From the NCBI GenBank assembly GCA_020435415.1, contig JAGQZQ010000012.1:1-54312 (forward strand): DNA of 54,312 nt, read 5' to 3'. Shown here piece after piece: positions 33,976-43,437 of this stretch. A program made the position numbers and the translations under genes. This stretch comes from Flavobacteriales bacterium (lineage in GTDB: Bacteria > Bacteroidota > Bacteroidia > JACJYZ01). A model generated the notes under the pieces. The model was not told the origin of the DNA and made no database searches. It saw nothing but the letters and a program-made list of their open reading frames with translations. Each line of letters begins with the position of its first letter. Position 1 is the first letter of the stretch.

Positions 33976-35297
33976 ACCCTTTCTGTTTTAATCGTCCATA
34001 AGGATAAACCAAAAGCAAGGTACATAGGTAAAAAATAAACCAGGGAGCTGGGTGCGACACCGGCCATTCCAAAACCTACCAATGCCAGGAAGAGGGCCTG
34101 GGGTACATATTTTCGCTCCAGCGATGATCGTTTGATCAACTTCCACAATGACCACGCAATAAAGCCATACCACAAAGCAAATAACAACGCGTATAGAAGG
34201 CCCATATCCACAGCCAACTCCAACCAATAAAAATGCAGATCCACGAGATGTTCCTTCCCCACTCCTCTCATGGCCAACAGGGCACGTCTTGCTCCACCGG
34301 GTCCTTTTCCCAGCAACGGATCCTGTTTCACCATCTCGATACCTGCATAGAACAAATCCCTTCGCATGCCGGCGGATTCTTCCCGTCCACCGGAGAGCAT
34401 CTTATCCTTCGGATTCAGAAAAGCCAGTTCTTCTACTTTAGGATGATGTGTAGGTGTTACAAAAAAACCATCACTGGCCACAAAAAGCAATAGCCCTAAC
34501 AATACCAACTTATGCCAGGAGAACCTCGTCAATGAGATCAGCGTCTCCGAAACAGCCATAAAACACAACGAAAAGAAAGCCAGTCTTGAGCCGGACTCAA
34601 CGATTAGCAATACGATGGTCAATGCCCACAACAATGCGCCTGTCCGGTTTCTCATCAACCAAAGAAAGGGGAAAACGAGACACATGACCGCTGCAAAGTC
34701 ATTGGGATTGTAATGCAAGCCGGTGGGCATGGAATACAGGTAATTCGTATCCGTAGCCAGTAAAACTTCATTGGTGATATCAGTGGTACGCCCAAACCAA
34801 TGCAATATTGGAGACAACCTGGACACAGGCCAGCGGAACGGTGTAAAGATCTCAAGCAGTCCAACAGCGATTTCCAGAATGGCCACGCATGCCAATGTCC
34901 TGAAAATTCCTTCTGTTGTTATTCGGCGGGCATCCTCTTTTGGGCGTAAGGATTCGACTATCAACACCGTGACGACAAAAAACCCACAGGATATATAAAC
35001 CATATACTGCAATGTCAAAGCAGGATCATTGGCGAATAAAGTCCAGGCGGCGTACCATACAATGGATATGATCGGAAAAAGTACAAGTGGTTGTGTTAGC
35101 AGACCACGACCGTTTCTAAAGACCCACACCCAGTGTTTGCGTGCATACCACAGGTATATCACAGCGATAACGTGGTAGGCATATAGATAGGAATAACTCA
35201 CAGCAGCGCCTGCAAATGCGGCAAGTATCAGGCACATCAACCATGGGTTAACCCTGAAAGCATCCTTTGCATCACGCAGGTGGGATGAACCATTCAT
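33972..35297 (-). CDS. Wzy-like O-antigen/exopolysaccharide polymerase
   Basis: A 441-residue protein with about 12 membrane helices. The large periplasmic loop contains RRDLFYAGIEMVKQDPLLGKGPGGARRAL followed by DLHFYWLELAVDMGLL, which is the Wzy_C pattern with DLHFYW at the place of the usual HNxxL. It probably joins repeat units on the periplasmic face after flipping. The window thus holds two such proteins. Start and stop overlap neighbours by 4 nt on both sides. Confidence 0.87.
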   Translation of the reverse strand: MNGSSHLRDAKDAFRVNPWLMCLILAAFAGAAVSYSYLYAYHVIAVIYLWYARKHWVWVFRNGRGLLTQPLVLFPIISIVWYAAWTLFANDPALTLQYMVYISCGFFVVTVLIVESLRPKEDARRITTEGIFRTLACVAILEIAVGLLEIFTPFRWPVSRLSPILHWFGRTTDITNEVLLATDTNYLYSMPTGLHYNPNDFAAVMCLVFPFLWLMRNRTGALLWALTIVLLIVESGSRLAFFSLCFMAVSETLISLTRFSWHKLVLLGLLLFVASDGFFVTPTHHPKVEELAFLNPKDKMLSGGREESAGMRRDLFYAGIEMVKQDPLLGKGPGGARRALLAMRGVGKEHLVDLHFYWLELAVDMGLLYALLFALWYGFIAWSLWKLIKRSSLERKYVPQALFLALVGFGMAGVAPSSLVYFLPMYLAFGLSLWTIKTERV

Positions 35298-36199
35298 ATG
35301 ACACGCTGGTCTTTACTGGTTTTATACCTGACGAAGAATCTTGTTGCAAACATATAGGCTCGTAGATGCACCCTGAACCGGGGCAACCAGGAGAGTAAAA
35401 AGAAAAGACATAACCGGTTGGTCAATTGAATACCAACAGCCAGGGATGCCAGAAAGCCAATCTGAGGACCGCGGTGTTTATAGAAAAACTTCACCTTGCT
35501 TGTCAGTTGGTTGGCTACGGCCAATCCCATACGTTGCGCCGAACTCTTTCCACCGAAATGAATGATTTCAGCAGCAGAAACAATGAATACCGGACCATTC
35601 AGGCGATAACAAAGGTCCACATCTTCCATCCAGAACAATGACTCGTCAAGGTCAATCCTGTTTTCCGATCGCATCATTAACGCTGCACCTGAGAGGGCAT
35701 CAACCTGTTCAGGAGAAACAGCATTCACCCCAAGGATACTTTGATCGGGCAACAAATAGTTCAGAAAGAACGCCTCCTTCCACATACTCATCCATCCGGG
35801 AAACCGCCAGGCGGAAGGCTGCACGGATGCATCTTCATTCAGCAACCGGGGGCCGCAAGCAGCCACCTGGGGATGGCTGTCCATAAAATCAACCAATTTA
35901 CCTAAGGCTCCATTCTTCACAATCGTGTCCGGGTTCAGCAACAATACATAACGCCCTCCTGCTATTTCCATACCCTGGTTGTTGGCCGCTGAAAAACCTG
36001 TATTCACTCCATTTTCGATCAGGCGAACCTCCGGGAAACTTTCCCGAATTGCCTCTTGTGAACCATCAACGGATGCATTATCTACCACGATGACTTCAGA
36101 AGATGCCGATTCATCACCCCTCACCGACTCCAGGCATGCAAGCAAAAACGCCTTCACCTGAAAGGAGACAATGATTATGCTTACGTCAGGTTGTTTCAT
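35294..36199 (-). CDS. GT2-family glycosyltransferase (rhamnosyltransferase-like)
   Basis: A 301-residue GT-A enzyme. It begins with VSIIIVSFQVKAFLLACL, has the DXD-like VVDNASVDGS and LLLNPDTIV, and the acceptor-side WMEDVDLCYRL with the catalytic Glu/Asp. The GANNQGM-like NTGFSAANNQG is typical of WbbL-type rhamnosyltransferases. The C-terminus carries an amphipathic helix for membrane contact. It overlaps the flippase gene by 14 nt and the polymerase gene by 4 nt. Confidence 0.92.
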   Translation of the reverse strand: MKQPDVSIIIVSFQVKAFLLACLESVRGDESASSEVIVVDNASVDGSQEAIRESFPEVRLIENGVNTGFSAANNQGMEIAGGRYVLLLNPDTIVKNGALGKLVDFMDSHPQVAACGPRLLNEDASVQPSAWRFPGWMSMWKEAFFLNYLLPDQSILGVNAVSPEQVDALSGAALMMRSENRIDLDESLFWMEDVDLCYRLNGPVFIVSAAEIIHFGGKSSAQRMGLAVANQLTSKVKFFYKHRGPQIGFLASLAVGIQLTNRLCLFFLLSWLPRFRVHLRAYMFATRFFVRYKTSKDQRVI

Positions 36200-37427
36200 C
36201 TTTTCGTGGCAGCCGAATCAACCAAAAGGTCATATACAGGTTGTACAAAGAAAGCAAAACACTCATCAATGCGAAGGAAGTCCTGACAATACCGGAAAAA
36301 TGTTCCCCAAGAAAAAGAGCTGCAGCCAGTATAACCACTCCCAGGGCGGTTCTTGCAAACAGGGCTTTTTGCTTATCCATCACCAGAGGCAAATTGGAAA
36401 GACCGAGACGGATGAAATCAAAATACATATATGGAGCCAGGATAGCTGCATACCAACCACTTTCTTCCCATGCGGCACCAAAGACAAATGCAAATAATTC
36501 AGGACCTGCAATGGCAATGAGGGCATACACAGGTAATGCCACCAGTGCACTTTTCTTGGCGATGCTAACGGTAAGCCTTGCCAGGGCTTTGCGGTCGCCC
36601 GACAAAACAGAAGCTTGCTGATAGAAGACCTGCGCAACTGCAGATCCCATCAACCACATAGGGGCCTGTAACACCAGCAAGGTGCGTGAAAAATATCCGA
36701 CCACCGTCTTATCAAAAAGATATGCGAGGATAAATACGATTGCATTTACCTGCAGCATGCCAACAATGGCAAAGGGAACATTTGAGGTTGGGAATGCCAC
36801 ATATTTTTTCAGAAGTTCCCTCACCTCGGTCCTATTTGGTTTCGCCCATTTCTGGCGCAGGAATTTCACCAACAACCAAAACGCTGAAAATGTTTGTCCC
36901 GCGAAGGCACCCAGAAACAACCCTTTCCCCATGAACCCCTTAACAGCTGCAGTCCACGAGGTCGCCGCATTAAATGAAGATTGGCCGATACGCGACATAC
37001 CGGGGCGCCGATACTCCTTTCTCCGGCTATACCAATTATTGAGGGTTTGTGTTATCCCAAGCATCAACACTATGAGCGGTAATAACCAGGTCACCCCTCC
37101 CCACAACCAATCCTGGTTTATCTGGTGCAGTATTAACAGAACAAGGGTAAGAACCAATCCGGTAAATACCGACAACCAGATACATATCCAGACCAGTTTT
37201 GCTGCGCTGCGATCCTCATCCGGCAGCATCACGGCCATCTCATACCTAAGCGTAACAACAATGGCAACGGCAGAGACGACAGACATAAAAAGGGCAAAAT
37301 CCCCAAAGGCATCCGGGCCGTATAATCGCGTTAACACAGGAGCCATCAGGAGATTGATGGCCTGAGCGATGGCCGTTCCACCGGCCAGCGTAGCCACGTG
37401 GCGTGTAAAATCGGAGACTTTGATCAT
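36186..37427 (-). CDS. Wzx-type polysaccharide flippase
   Basis: A 413-residue MOP-superfamily protein with about 12 membrane helices. The start has LAGGTAIAQAINLLMAPVLTRLYGPDAFGDFALF, the usual Wzx/RfbX entry, followed by LRYEMAVMLP. It moves the lipid-linked repeat unit across the inner membrane. It is the first gene of the polysaccharide unit and starts only 27 nt after the stop of rny, so it could be read from the rny transcript. Confidence 0.93.
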   Translation of the reverse strand: MIKVSDFTRHVATLAGGTAIAQAINLLMAPVLTRLYGPDAFGDFALFMSVVSAVAIVVTLRYEMAVMLPDEDRSAAKLVWICIWLSVFTGLVLTLVLLILHQINQDWLWGGVTWLLPLIVLMLGITQTLNNWYSRRKEYRRPGMSRIGQSSFNAATSWTAAVKGFMGKGLFLGAFAGQTFSAFWLLVKFLRQKWAKPNRTEVRELLKKYVAFPTSNVPFAIVGMLQVNAIVFILAYLFDKTVVGYFSRTLLVLQAPMWLMGSAVAQVFYQQASVLSGDRKALARLTVSIAKKSALVALPVYALIAIAGPELFAFVFGAAWEESGWYAAILAPYMYFDFIRLGLSNLPLVMDKQKALFARTALGVVILAAALFLGEHFSGIVRTSFALMSVLLSLYNLYMTFWLIRLPRKDETT

Positions 37428-37454
37428 AACCTCCCTGCCCGGCGGTATCGGGTT

Positions 37455-39002
37455 TTATTTGGCGATGCTCACGGATCGTTTTTCCCTGATCACGGTGACT
37501 TTCACCTGACCGGGATAGGTCATCTCATTTTGAATCTTTTGAGAAATATCAAACGACAACGTATCTGCATCCTTATCCGCCACGGAGTCGCTATCCACGA
37601 TCACCCTTAACTCCCTGCCTGCCTGGATGGCATATGCGTTCTGCACACCTTTGTATGATACCGCAAGTGACTCAAGGTCTTTCAGACGTTTGATATATGA
37701 TTCCATCATTTCCCGGCGCGCTCCGGGACGAGCTCCTGAAATGGCGTCACACACCTGAACCAACGGGGAGATCAGGCTGGTCATTTCAATTTCATCATGG
37801 TGCGCTCCGATGGCGTTACACACTTCGGGATTCTCCTTGTGTTTCTCTGCCAGTTTCATACCCAGAATGGCGTGTGGCAATTCCGGTTCATCATCGGGTA
37901 CCTTACCGATATCATGGAGCAGGCCGGCTCTCTTGGCAAGTTTCACGTTCAGGCCCAACTCGGCAGCCATCACAGCGCAGAGATTAGCCACTTCACGCGA
38001 GTGTTGCAGGAGGTTCTGGCCATAAGACGACCGGAACTTCATTTTTCCGATCAATCTTACCAGTTCGGGGTGAAGGCCATGGATGCCGAGATCAATGGTC
38101 GTTCGCTTACCCGTTTCGGCAATTTCCTCCTCGAGGTTTTTCTTGGTTTTTGCGACAATTTCCTCAATACGGGCCGGATGAATCCGGCCATCCGTAACCA
38201 ATTGGTGTAATGACAACCTGGCTACTTCTCTTCTGACGGGATCAAAGCAGGATAAGAGAATGGCTTCCGGTGTATCATCTACAATAATCTCTACGCCGGT
38301 TGCTGCTTCCAATGCACGGATATTCCGGCCTTCACGTCCGATGATCCGTCCTTTGATCTCATCGCTTTCGATATTAAATACAGTTACCGCATTTTCTATG
38401 GCCTGCTCGGCAGCAATACGTTGTATGGTTTGGATAACGATTCTCTTCGCTTCTTTGTTAGCGGTGAGTTTTGCTTCCTCTACAATATCCTTGATGGTAC
38501 TGAGGGCTTCCGTCTTGGCTTCTGCTGTGAGCGCTTCTACCAGTTGTACCTTGGCGTCATCAACGGAAAGTCCGGATATCGCCTCGAGCTGTTCCACCTG
38601 ACGTTTATGCATCTTATCCAACTCGCCCTGCCTCTTGTTTACAAGTTCCAGTTGCACAGTAAGATTTTCTTTCAGGGAGGTTACCTCCTTTTGGGTTCGC
38701 TGTACTTCCTCCTGTTTCTTGGATGCCTGCTTTTCAGCTTGCCTGGTTTTCTGTTCTACACCTTCAATTTTTCGGTTGCGGTCGTGGATGGCCTTTTCAT
38801 GTTCGGCTTTCAGTTGAAGGAATTTTTCTTTGGCCTGTAAAAGCTTTTCCTTTTTTATCACCTCACCTTCGGCTTCCGCTTCCTTGAGTATATGTTCGCT
38901 TTTCTTTTCAATCGCCTTCCTGACAAAAACCGCCGCGATCAAACCACCTAACGCCAAACCGCCGACCGCTGCGATCAACACGGGAATCAAATTTAGCTCC
39001 AT
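37455..39002 (-). CDS. rny: Ribonuclease Y
   Basis: A 515-residue endoribonuclease. One N-terminal helix (5-27) anchors it to the inner membrane, followed by a long coiled coil (about 30-160), a KH domain with [21 protein letters not shown], and an HD domain with HSREV and LLHDIGK. It starts mRNA decay and processing at the membrane. The protein is full length. Upstream comes the candidate 6S RNA and zapA, downstream the wzx gene 27 nt away. Confidence 0.97.
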   Translation of the reverse strand: MELNLIPVLIAAVGGLALGGLIAAVFVRKAIEKKSEHILKEAEAEGEVIKKEKLLQAKEKFLQLKAEHEKAIHDRNRKIEGVEQKTRQAEKQASKKQEEVQRTQKEVTSLKENLTVQLELVNKRQGELDKMHKRQVEQLEAISGLSVDDAKVQLVEALTAEAKTEALSTIKDIVEEAKLTANKEAKRIVIQTIQRIAAEQAIENAVTVFNIESDEIKGRIIGREGRNIRALEAATGVEIIVDDTPEAILLSCFDPVRREVARLSLHQLVTDGRIHPARIEEIVAKTKKNLEEEIAETGKRTTIDLGIHGLHPELVRLIGKMKFRSSYGQNLLQHSREVANLCAVMAAELGLNVKLAKRAGLLHDIGKVPDDEPELPHAILGMKLAEKHKENPEVCNAIGAHHDEIEMTSLISPLVQVCDAISGARPGARREMMESYIKRLKDLESLAVSYKGVQNAYAIQAGRELRVIVDSDSVADKDADTLSFDISQKIQNEMTYPGQVKVTVIREKRSVSIAK

Positions 39003-39049
39003 TTCAATCTTTCTTTTGGTTAATTAATCTGCTTTCCCGTGGTGCAGGG

Positions 39050-39228
39050 ATAAAAAAACCCGCACCCTTCATTCGAGGTAAATTAAACCCCGTTAAGTCA
39101 TGTATGGAACTGCCAGGTCATTCGAACGTCCACTGTCCCGAAGGAACCCGCAAGCGGGTTGAGGCCTGTTCTACGAACCTTGAGCTTGGTTCCAATTGTA
39201 AAACTGTTGAGTTTAAAAACGCATGCAA
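39050..39228 (-). ncRNA. ssrS: Candidate 6S RNA
   Basis: The 281-bp gap between zapA and rny holds nested pairings that form one rod. Seen on the plus strand: GAGTTTAA (39209-39216) with TTAAACCC (39083-39090), GTTCCA (39189-39194) with TGGAAC (39105-39110), ACCT (39177-39180) with AGGT (39115-39118), GTTC (39168-39171) with GAAC (39124-39127), and the tip AACCCGCAAGCGGGTT (39145-39160). All nest without crossing, with open internal loops between, as in 6S RNA. A T-run follows at the 3' end. As I know it, 6S RNA sits between zapA and rny in Bacteroidota. Ends are estimates. Confidence 0.7.
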
Positions 39229-39283
39229 ATGAAAGACGCGGGTAAGCGTTCAGGCATTTTTATATTGCCGTACTCAAAGAACG

Positions 39284-39583
39284 TCAGATCGTTTCCAAAT
39301 AATCGTTCAGCACTTTTTTTGATCTGTCAAGCTGCTGATCCAATTCCAGGTCACGTGATTCCATTTCCTTCAAAGATGCTGCCCTGTCCAGTGCAAATTC
39401 CAGTGCACACATGGCCAGCAAGTCTTGTTTGTCACGAACGGCATACTGACTTTCATATGCCCTGATCTTTTCATTGATATCATGAGCCGCCTTCCTCATG
39501 GCTTCTTCCTCATCCATGCTGATGGTCAGCGGGTAAACCCTGCCTCCGATATTCAACTTAATAGATAACTGCTCCTGTGACAT
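39284..39583 (-). CDS. zapA: Cell division protein ZapA
   Basis: A 99-residue ZapA. The N-terminal half gives the beta-hairpin with KLNIGGRVYPLTIS, followed by EEEAMRKAAHDINEKIRAYE, and the C-terminal half is the dimerising coiled coil. It crosslinks FtsZ filaments at the division site. It comes 13 nt after a coiled-coil gene and is followed by the candidate 6S RNA and rny, a gene order typical of the phylum. Confidence 0.95.
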   Translation of the reverse strand: MSQEQLSIKLNIGGRVYPLTISMDEEEAMRKAAHDINEKIRAYESQYAVRDKQDLLAMCALEFALDRAASLKEMESRDLELDQQLDRSKKVLNDYLETI

Positions 39584-39596
39584 GGGACCACGCCCG

Positions 39597-39887
39597 TTAG
39601 TTATTCAGTAACGAAATACATTTATCAACTTCTCTTACCAGTGCATTGATCTTTTCCTTTACTTCCTTCTGCTCCAATCCTCCCTCTGATATGCTACCGG
39701 CTATGCTCGCCATTTTCATTTGCTCTTCCAACTCCACGATTCTGATATTCTTTTCTTCCAAGTCCTTTTCCATCCGGTTGATATCATTGATCAACCTGTG
39801 GTTGTCTTCAGCGATCCTCCGATGAGAATCGATCAGGGCTTCAATTTGCTTGTGAATTTCCCCTGCTGTGTCAACTTTGGACTTCAT
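39597..39887 (-). CDS. Coiled-coil protein upstream of zapA (ZapB-like in position)
   Basis: A 96-residue protein that is almost entirely heptad-patterned: HRRIAEDNHRLINDINRMEKDLEEKN, and a second helix near the C-terminus. Size and place before zapA suggest a division or FtsZ-associated role, but no similarity to ZapB can be claimed. A -7 box lies 42 nt upstream, inside an AT palindrome. Confidence 0.75.
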   Translation of the reverse strand: MKSKVDTAGEIHKQIEALIDSHRRIAEDNHRLINDINRMEKDLEEKNIRIVELEEQMKMASIAGSISEGGLEQKEVKEKINALVREVDKCISLLNN

Positions 39888-39929
39888 AATAACCAGAATC
39901 TATTACGGATCAGGAATGAACCCAACCCT

Positions 39930-39948
39930 CAAAATTAACATTAATTTT
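39930..39948. promoter_or_regulatory. -7 box overlapping an AT-rich palindrome, upstream of the zapA operon
   Basis: AAAATTAA-CA-TTAATTTT is a perfect 8-bp inverted repeat (39931-39948). TAATTTTG on the minus strand (39930-39937) is inside it and matches the -7 consensus for the coiled-coil/zapA genes. A protein bound to the palindrome would block the promoter. Confidence 0.45.
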
Positions 39949-40041
39949 TAATATTGAACATGTGTTTTCTTGCCTGGAATGTTAAACCCGAACTGTTGAT
40001 ATATTTTTATCAAGCATTGCGTCTGATCATGGCGGTTACAC

Positions 40042-40049
40042 TATTTTCG
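40042..40049 (+). promoter_or_regulatory. Near-consensus -7 box of the M23 peptidase gene
   Basis: TATTTTCG has one mismatch to TAnnTTTG. It ends 4 nt before ATG 40054 and 22 nt before ATG 40072, so the second ATG may be the real start unless the mRNA is leaderless. Confidence 0.35.
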
Positions 40050-40053
40050 TCGA

Positions 40054-41844
40054 ATGCCAGCGGATCAAAACATGAAAGGGCGTGACCAGGTGAAGAGAAA
40101 TCATGGACGTGATAAGACAGGGAACAGGAAATGGTTACTGATCCTTACGTTGGTTATGGTAACATTAATGATCAGGTCCACGCAGGCGCTGATCGATTTC
40201 CCCAAAGGTGTTTTCACTTCACCACTTAAGATTCCGTTGTTGCTTGCCGGAAATTTCGGGGAGATCAGAAACAATCACTTCCATGCCGGGATTGACATTA
40301 AGACCATGAGTCAGGAGGGACAACCTGTAAGTTCAATCGCAGACGGTTATGTTTCACGCATCAACATCTCATCCAGGGGTTATGGCAAATGCCTGTACAT
40401 CACCCATCCTAACGGCTATACTTCCGTGTATGCGCATCTTCGGGAGTTTAATGGAGATGTTGCTACTTATGTGAAGAACAAACAATATGAGTTGGAAAGT
40501 TTCGAGATGGATATCACCTTATCGGAAGACGAGGTTCCGGTTAGTGGTGGTCAGGTGGTAGCGTACTCCGGAAACACAGGAAGTTCTGCTGGCCCTCACC
40601 TGCATTTTGAGATCCGTGAGACTTACACAGAATTTCCTGTAAACCCCCTCCTGTTCGGCTATGACATTCGCGATGATATTTCTCCGGTGATCTCTTCATT
40701 TAAAGTTTACCCCATCGGACCATCATCTTTCGTGGATGGAAGAAATGATTCAAAACGTTTTGGCCTTTACGGGTCCCGCGGAAATTACAGCGCGGGTACA
40801 GTGCGTGCCCACGGTGATATCGGAATCGCCATTGAAACCAGGGATGTAATGAACAATACCAGCAACACGCAGGGCATCTTCTCCATTGAACTGAGAATTG
40901 ATGAGGAAAAGATATTTTATCACGACCTGGACCGTTTCGGATTTCATGAAACGCGATACATTAATAGCCTGGTAGACTATCACGAAAAGATGCACACCGG
41001 CAGGGTACTTCAAAAATGTTTTATCGATCCGAACAACCGCCTGAGTACTTATAAGGATGTAGTCAACAGGGGCGTTTTCCGGATTACTGATGATACCGTT
41101 CACAAAGCCGAGATCATCGTGAAGGACGTGGCAGGCAATACTTCCCGATTATCGTTTGACATATTGGACCCCGGACCGCCACCCGCTCAAAATGAGGCTT
41201 CCCTCGAAGCACCTGTTACCGCGGTGTTTCCTTATCAGAAGGTGAATACTTTTACAAGTGAGGGCATCACCCTGGAAATGCCGGTCAATTGCATTTATGA
41301 CACCCTAAGATTTGTGTACAATGCCGGTCCACCCGTTCCTGGTGCCTGGTCTGTCACCCATGAAATTCACAGGACGGATGTACCTGTGCACACCCCCTAT
41401 CAACTTCGCCTGCTAGCATCCGATCTTCCGGAACGACTGCATGAAAAAGCGCTCATCGCCATGGTCAACGATCAGGGCTACCGCAACTACCAGGGCGGAA
41501 CATTTGCCAACGATTGGATAACATGTCAGGTACGAACTTTCGGAAGTTTTGCTGTGCTGGTAGACGAAACCCCTCCAGGCATCAGCGCCATCAACATATA
41601 CAATGGAAAGAACATGAAGGGAACGCCGTGGATACGCATGCGGATATCAGATAACCTATCCGGCATACAGTCATACCGTGGCACAATCGATGATCAGTGG
41701 ATACTAATGGAATACGACCAGAAAACACACACGCTGGCGCACATGTTCGAAGAAGAACTCGCTGAAGGGGAACATGAATTTAAACTGGTCGTTACGGATA
41801 ACCGGAACAATACAAAAGATTTCACCGCCAAATTCACCCGGTAA
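40054..41844 (+). CDS. Secreted M23-family (LytM) metallopeptidase
   Basis: A 596-residue protein. A hydrophobic segment at 28-44 exports or anchors it. The LytM zinc domain is complete: H77-AGI-D81 (HxxxD) and HLHFE with H182 and H184. A Gln/Tyr-rich insertion occurs at 135-165 within the domain. After the domain comes about 400 residues of beta-sandwich type, with VKDVAGNTSRLSFDI and ISDNLSGIQSYRG patterns similar to Ig-like modules. It should cut peptidoglycan cross-links or act as a divisome activator if zinc is bound. Start may be ATG 40072, as the codons before it lie over the promoter. Confidence 0.9.
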   Translation: MPADQNMKGRDQVKRNHGRDKTGNRKWLLILTLVMVTLMIRSTQALIDFPKGVFTSPLKIPLLLAGNFGEIRNNHFHAGIDIKTMSQEGQPVSSIADGYVSRINISSRGYGKCLYITHPNGYTSVYAHLREFNGDVATYVKNKQYELESFEMDITLSEDEVPVSGGQVVAYSGNTGSSAGPHLHFEIRETYTEFPVNPLLFGYDIRDDISPVISSFKVYPIGPSSFVDGRNDSKRFGLYGSRGNYSAGTVRAHGDIGIAIETRDVMNNTSNTQGIFSIELRIDEEKIFYHDLDRFGFHETRYINSLVDYHEKMHTGRVLQKCFIDPNNRLSTYKDVVNRGVFRITDDTVHKAEIIVKDVAGNTSRLSFDILDPGPPPAQNEASLEAPVTAVFPYQKVNTFTSEGITLEMPVNCIYDTLRFVYNAGPPVPGAWSVTHEIHRTDVPVHTPYQLRLLASDLPERLHEKALIAMVNDQGYRNYQGGTFANDWITCQVRTFGSFAVLVDETPPGISAINIYNGKNMKGTPWIRMRISDNLSGIQSYRGTIDDQWILMEYDQKTHTLAHMFEEELAEGEHEFKLVVTDNRNNTKDFTAKFTR

Positions 41845-41853
41845 AGGTTTTGA

Positions 41854-43437
41854 TCAGATCATATACCGGATGATGTGGTATATCATTAACAATAGCAGAA
41901 TACCCAAACCCGCAAATGCTTTGTTAATTACCGGCTGCATCAGATAACCGGACAACAAAATGATAGAAATATAGAGTGCACTCGTTTCCCAGATATCGGT
42001 TTGACAAGTCCAGATAGCCAGGGGAAGTCCGGAAACTACTGTAGTCCCGTTGACAAGCAAGTGTGTCAACCCATTTCCACAAACAACCAGCAACGATCCT
42101 AACATAGGTACAGAACCTAAAACACTCAACAACAGAAACAGATACACCAGACACATCACCACGGGGATTACCCACAGGTTGGCAAACAGAAAATACCTGG
42201 GAAAGACACCAAAATAATATAGCACCAAAGGAAACGTGGCCAACTGGGCTGACAATGACACACACGTCAATGACCACAGTTTATCCATCCAATGACTTAA
42301 CGAGTTCCACAACCTATACAGCATCCCATGCCAGGCCAGTATTCCACCCACTGCAAGGAAAGAAAGCTGGAACCCGGGTTCTGCAATCCACATGGGATTC
42401 CAAAGCAACATAAGAAATGCGCAAGCAGCTAACGTATTAAATGGCGGGCTTTTTCTAGAGATTTTCACACCCAGACTGAACATGGTGAACATGGCCGCAG
42501 ATCTGCATACAGAAGGAGAGAACCCGGACACCCAGGCAAAGGCCCACAAAGAAATCACAATCACTGCGAAAGACACCCACCTTCCGATGATGCGTTTCGG
42601 TATCCACGACAAGAGGGTATTGATCGCGAGAAATATAATGCCAACGTGAAGCCCGGAGACCGCAAGAACATGGATTACGCCAGAACCCGAGAAAGCTTCG
42701 CGGGTTGCCGGACCAAGCATAGATTTATCACCAAGCACCAGGGCGGCAGCCAATGAAACCGTGGCGGAATCCAGTCCGGCAGACCGCCATCGCTTAAGTA
42801 TGGCATGTTTTAAAGCAACCTGCACTTCAATACACGACACATACCACGAATCTGAATGACCACAGAATTCCCATTGCCCTTTAGGTGCAAAGCATTCCAG
42901 AGAAACATTCCTTCGCCACATGTAGCCCTGATAATCGAATGTACCTGTTTCATTGTTGACTATGGCCTTTAAGGGGGCACGAACGAATACCCGGTCCCCT
43001 GCCTTGAGACTCAATGACACGCTATCTTTCCAAAACACCAGCTTCACTTTTCCTCCATTCCACCCGAGGGGCTGAACAGGCCATACAAACACCATGCACT
43101 GCACCACCTTCTTTTTTACAACGGGAGGTTCCAACAATTCACATTGCCAGGGACCATTTCGTTGTCCGGTGGACAGGAGATTTTCATTAAAATGACTTGA
43201 ACGGGTAACGCCCCACTGGTAACCAAAGCAAACCAGAAACATAAACATCACATGACCGAACAAAGATGAATAACGGCGTGACGGTCGATCACAAACACCA
43301 ACCAAGAGGACGAAAAAGAAGAACATCAAAGCCGTAACAACCGGTTGCTCTTCTCCATGCGTAAGTATTGCACCGGAGAGACCCGATACAAAAGGAATGC
43401 ATATACGAATAAAGGGGGCGCTATGTATGAGGGGCAT
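41854..43437 (-). CDS. comEC: ComEC/Rec2-family DNA-uptake channel protein
   Basis: A 527-residue membrane protein with about 10 helices. It has an N-terminal DUF4131-like part with an OB-fold loop (about 100-190), then the competence domain with LVLGDKSMLGPATREAFSGSGVIHVLAVSGLHVGI. It lacks the C-terminal metallo-beta-lactamase nuclease domain found in long ComEC. In natural competence, ComEC brings single-stranded DNA across the inner membrane. Its ATG shares one base with the stop of the SpoIID-like gene. Few other competence genes are visible, so actual uptake is unproven. Confidence 0.92.
   Translation of the reverse strand: MPLIHSAPFIRICIPFVSGLSGAILTHGEEQPVVTALMFFFFVLLVGVCDRPSRRYSSLFGHVMFMFLVCFGYQWGVTRSSHFNENLLSTGQRNGPWQCELLEPPVVKKKVVQCMVFVWPVQPLGWNGGKVKLVFWKDSVSLSLKAGDRVFVRAPLKAIVNNETGTFDYQGYMWRRNVSLECFAPKGQWEFCGHSDSWYVSCIEVQVALKHAILKRWRSAGLDSATVSLAAALVLGDKSMLGPATREAFSGSGVIHVLAVSGLHVGIIFLAINTLLSWIPKRIIGRWVSFAVIVISLWAFAWVSGFSPSVCRSAAMFTMFSLGVKISRKSPPFNTLAACAFLMLLWNPMWIAEPGFQLSFLAVGGILAWHGMLYRLWNSLSHWMDKLWSLTCVSLSAQLATFPLVLYYFGVFPRYFLFANLWVIPVVMCLVYLFLLLSVLGSVPMLGSLLVVCGNGLTHLLVNGTTVVSGLPLAIWTCQTDIWETSALYISIILLSGYLMQPVINKAFAGLGILLLLMIYHIIRYMI

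Noticed and set aside
38260-38840. Plus-strand frames opposite rny
   Set aside because: They are shadow frames of the coiled-coil and KH parts of RNase Y, rich in Ser, Leu and Phe, with no family motif.
39041-39066. Separate terminator hairpin GGTGCAGGG/CCCGCACC
   Set aside because: The T-run lies in the loop rather than after the stem, so it is not a standard terminator; it may just be part of the 3' end of the candidate 6S RNA.
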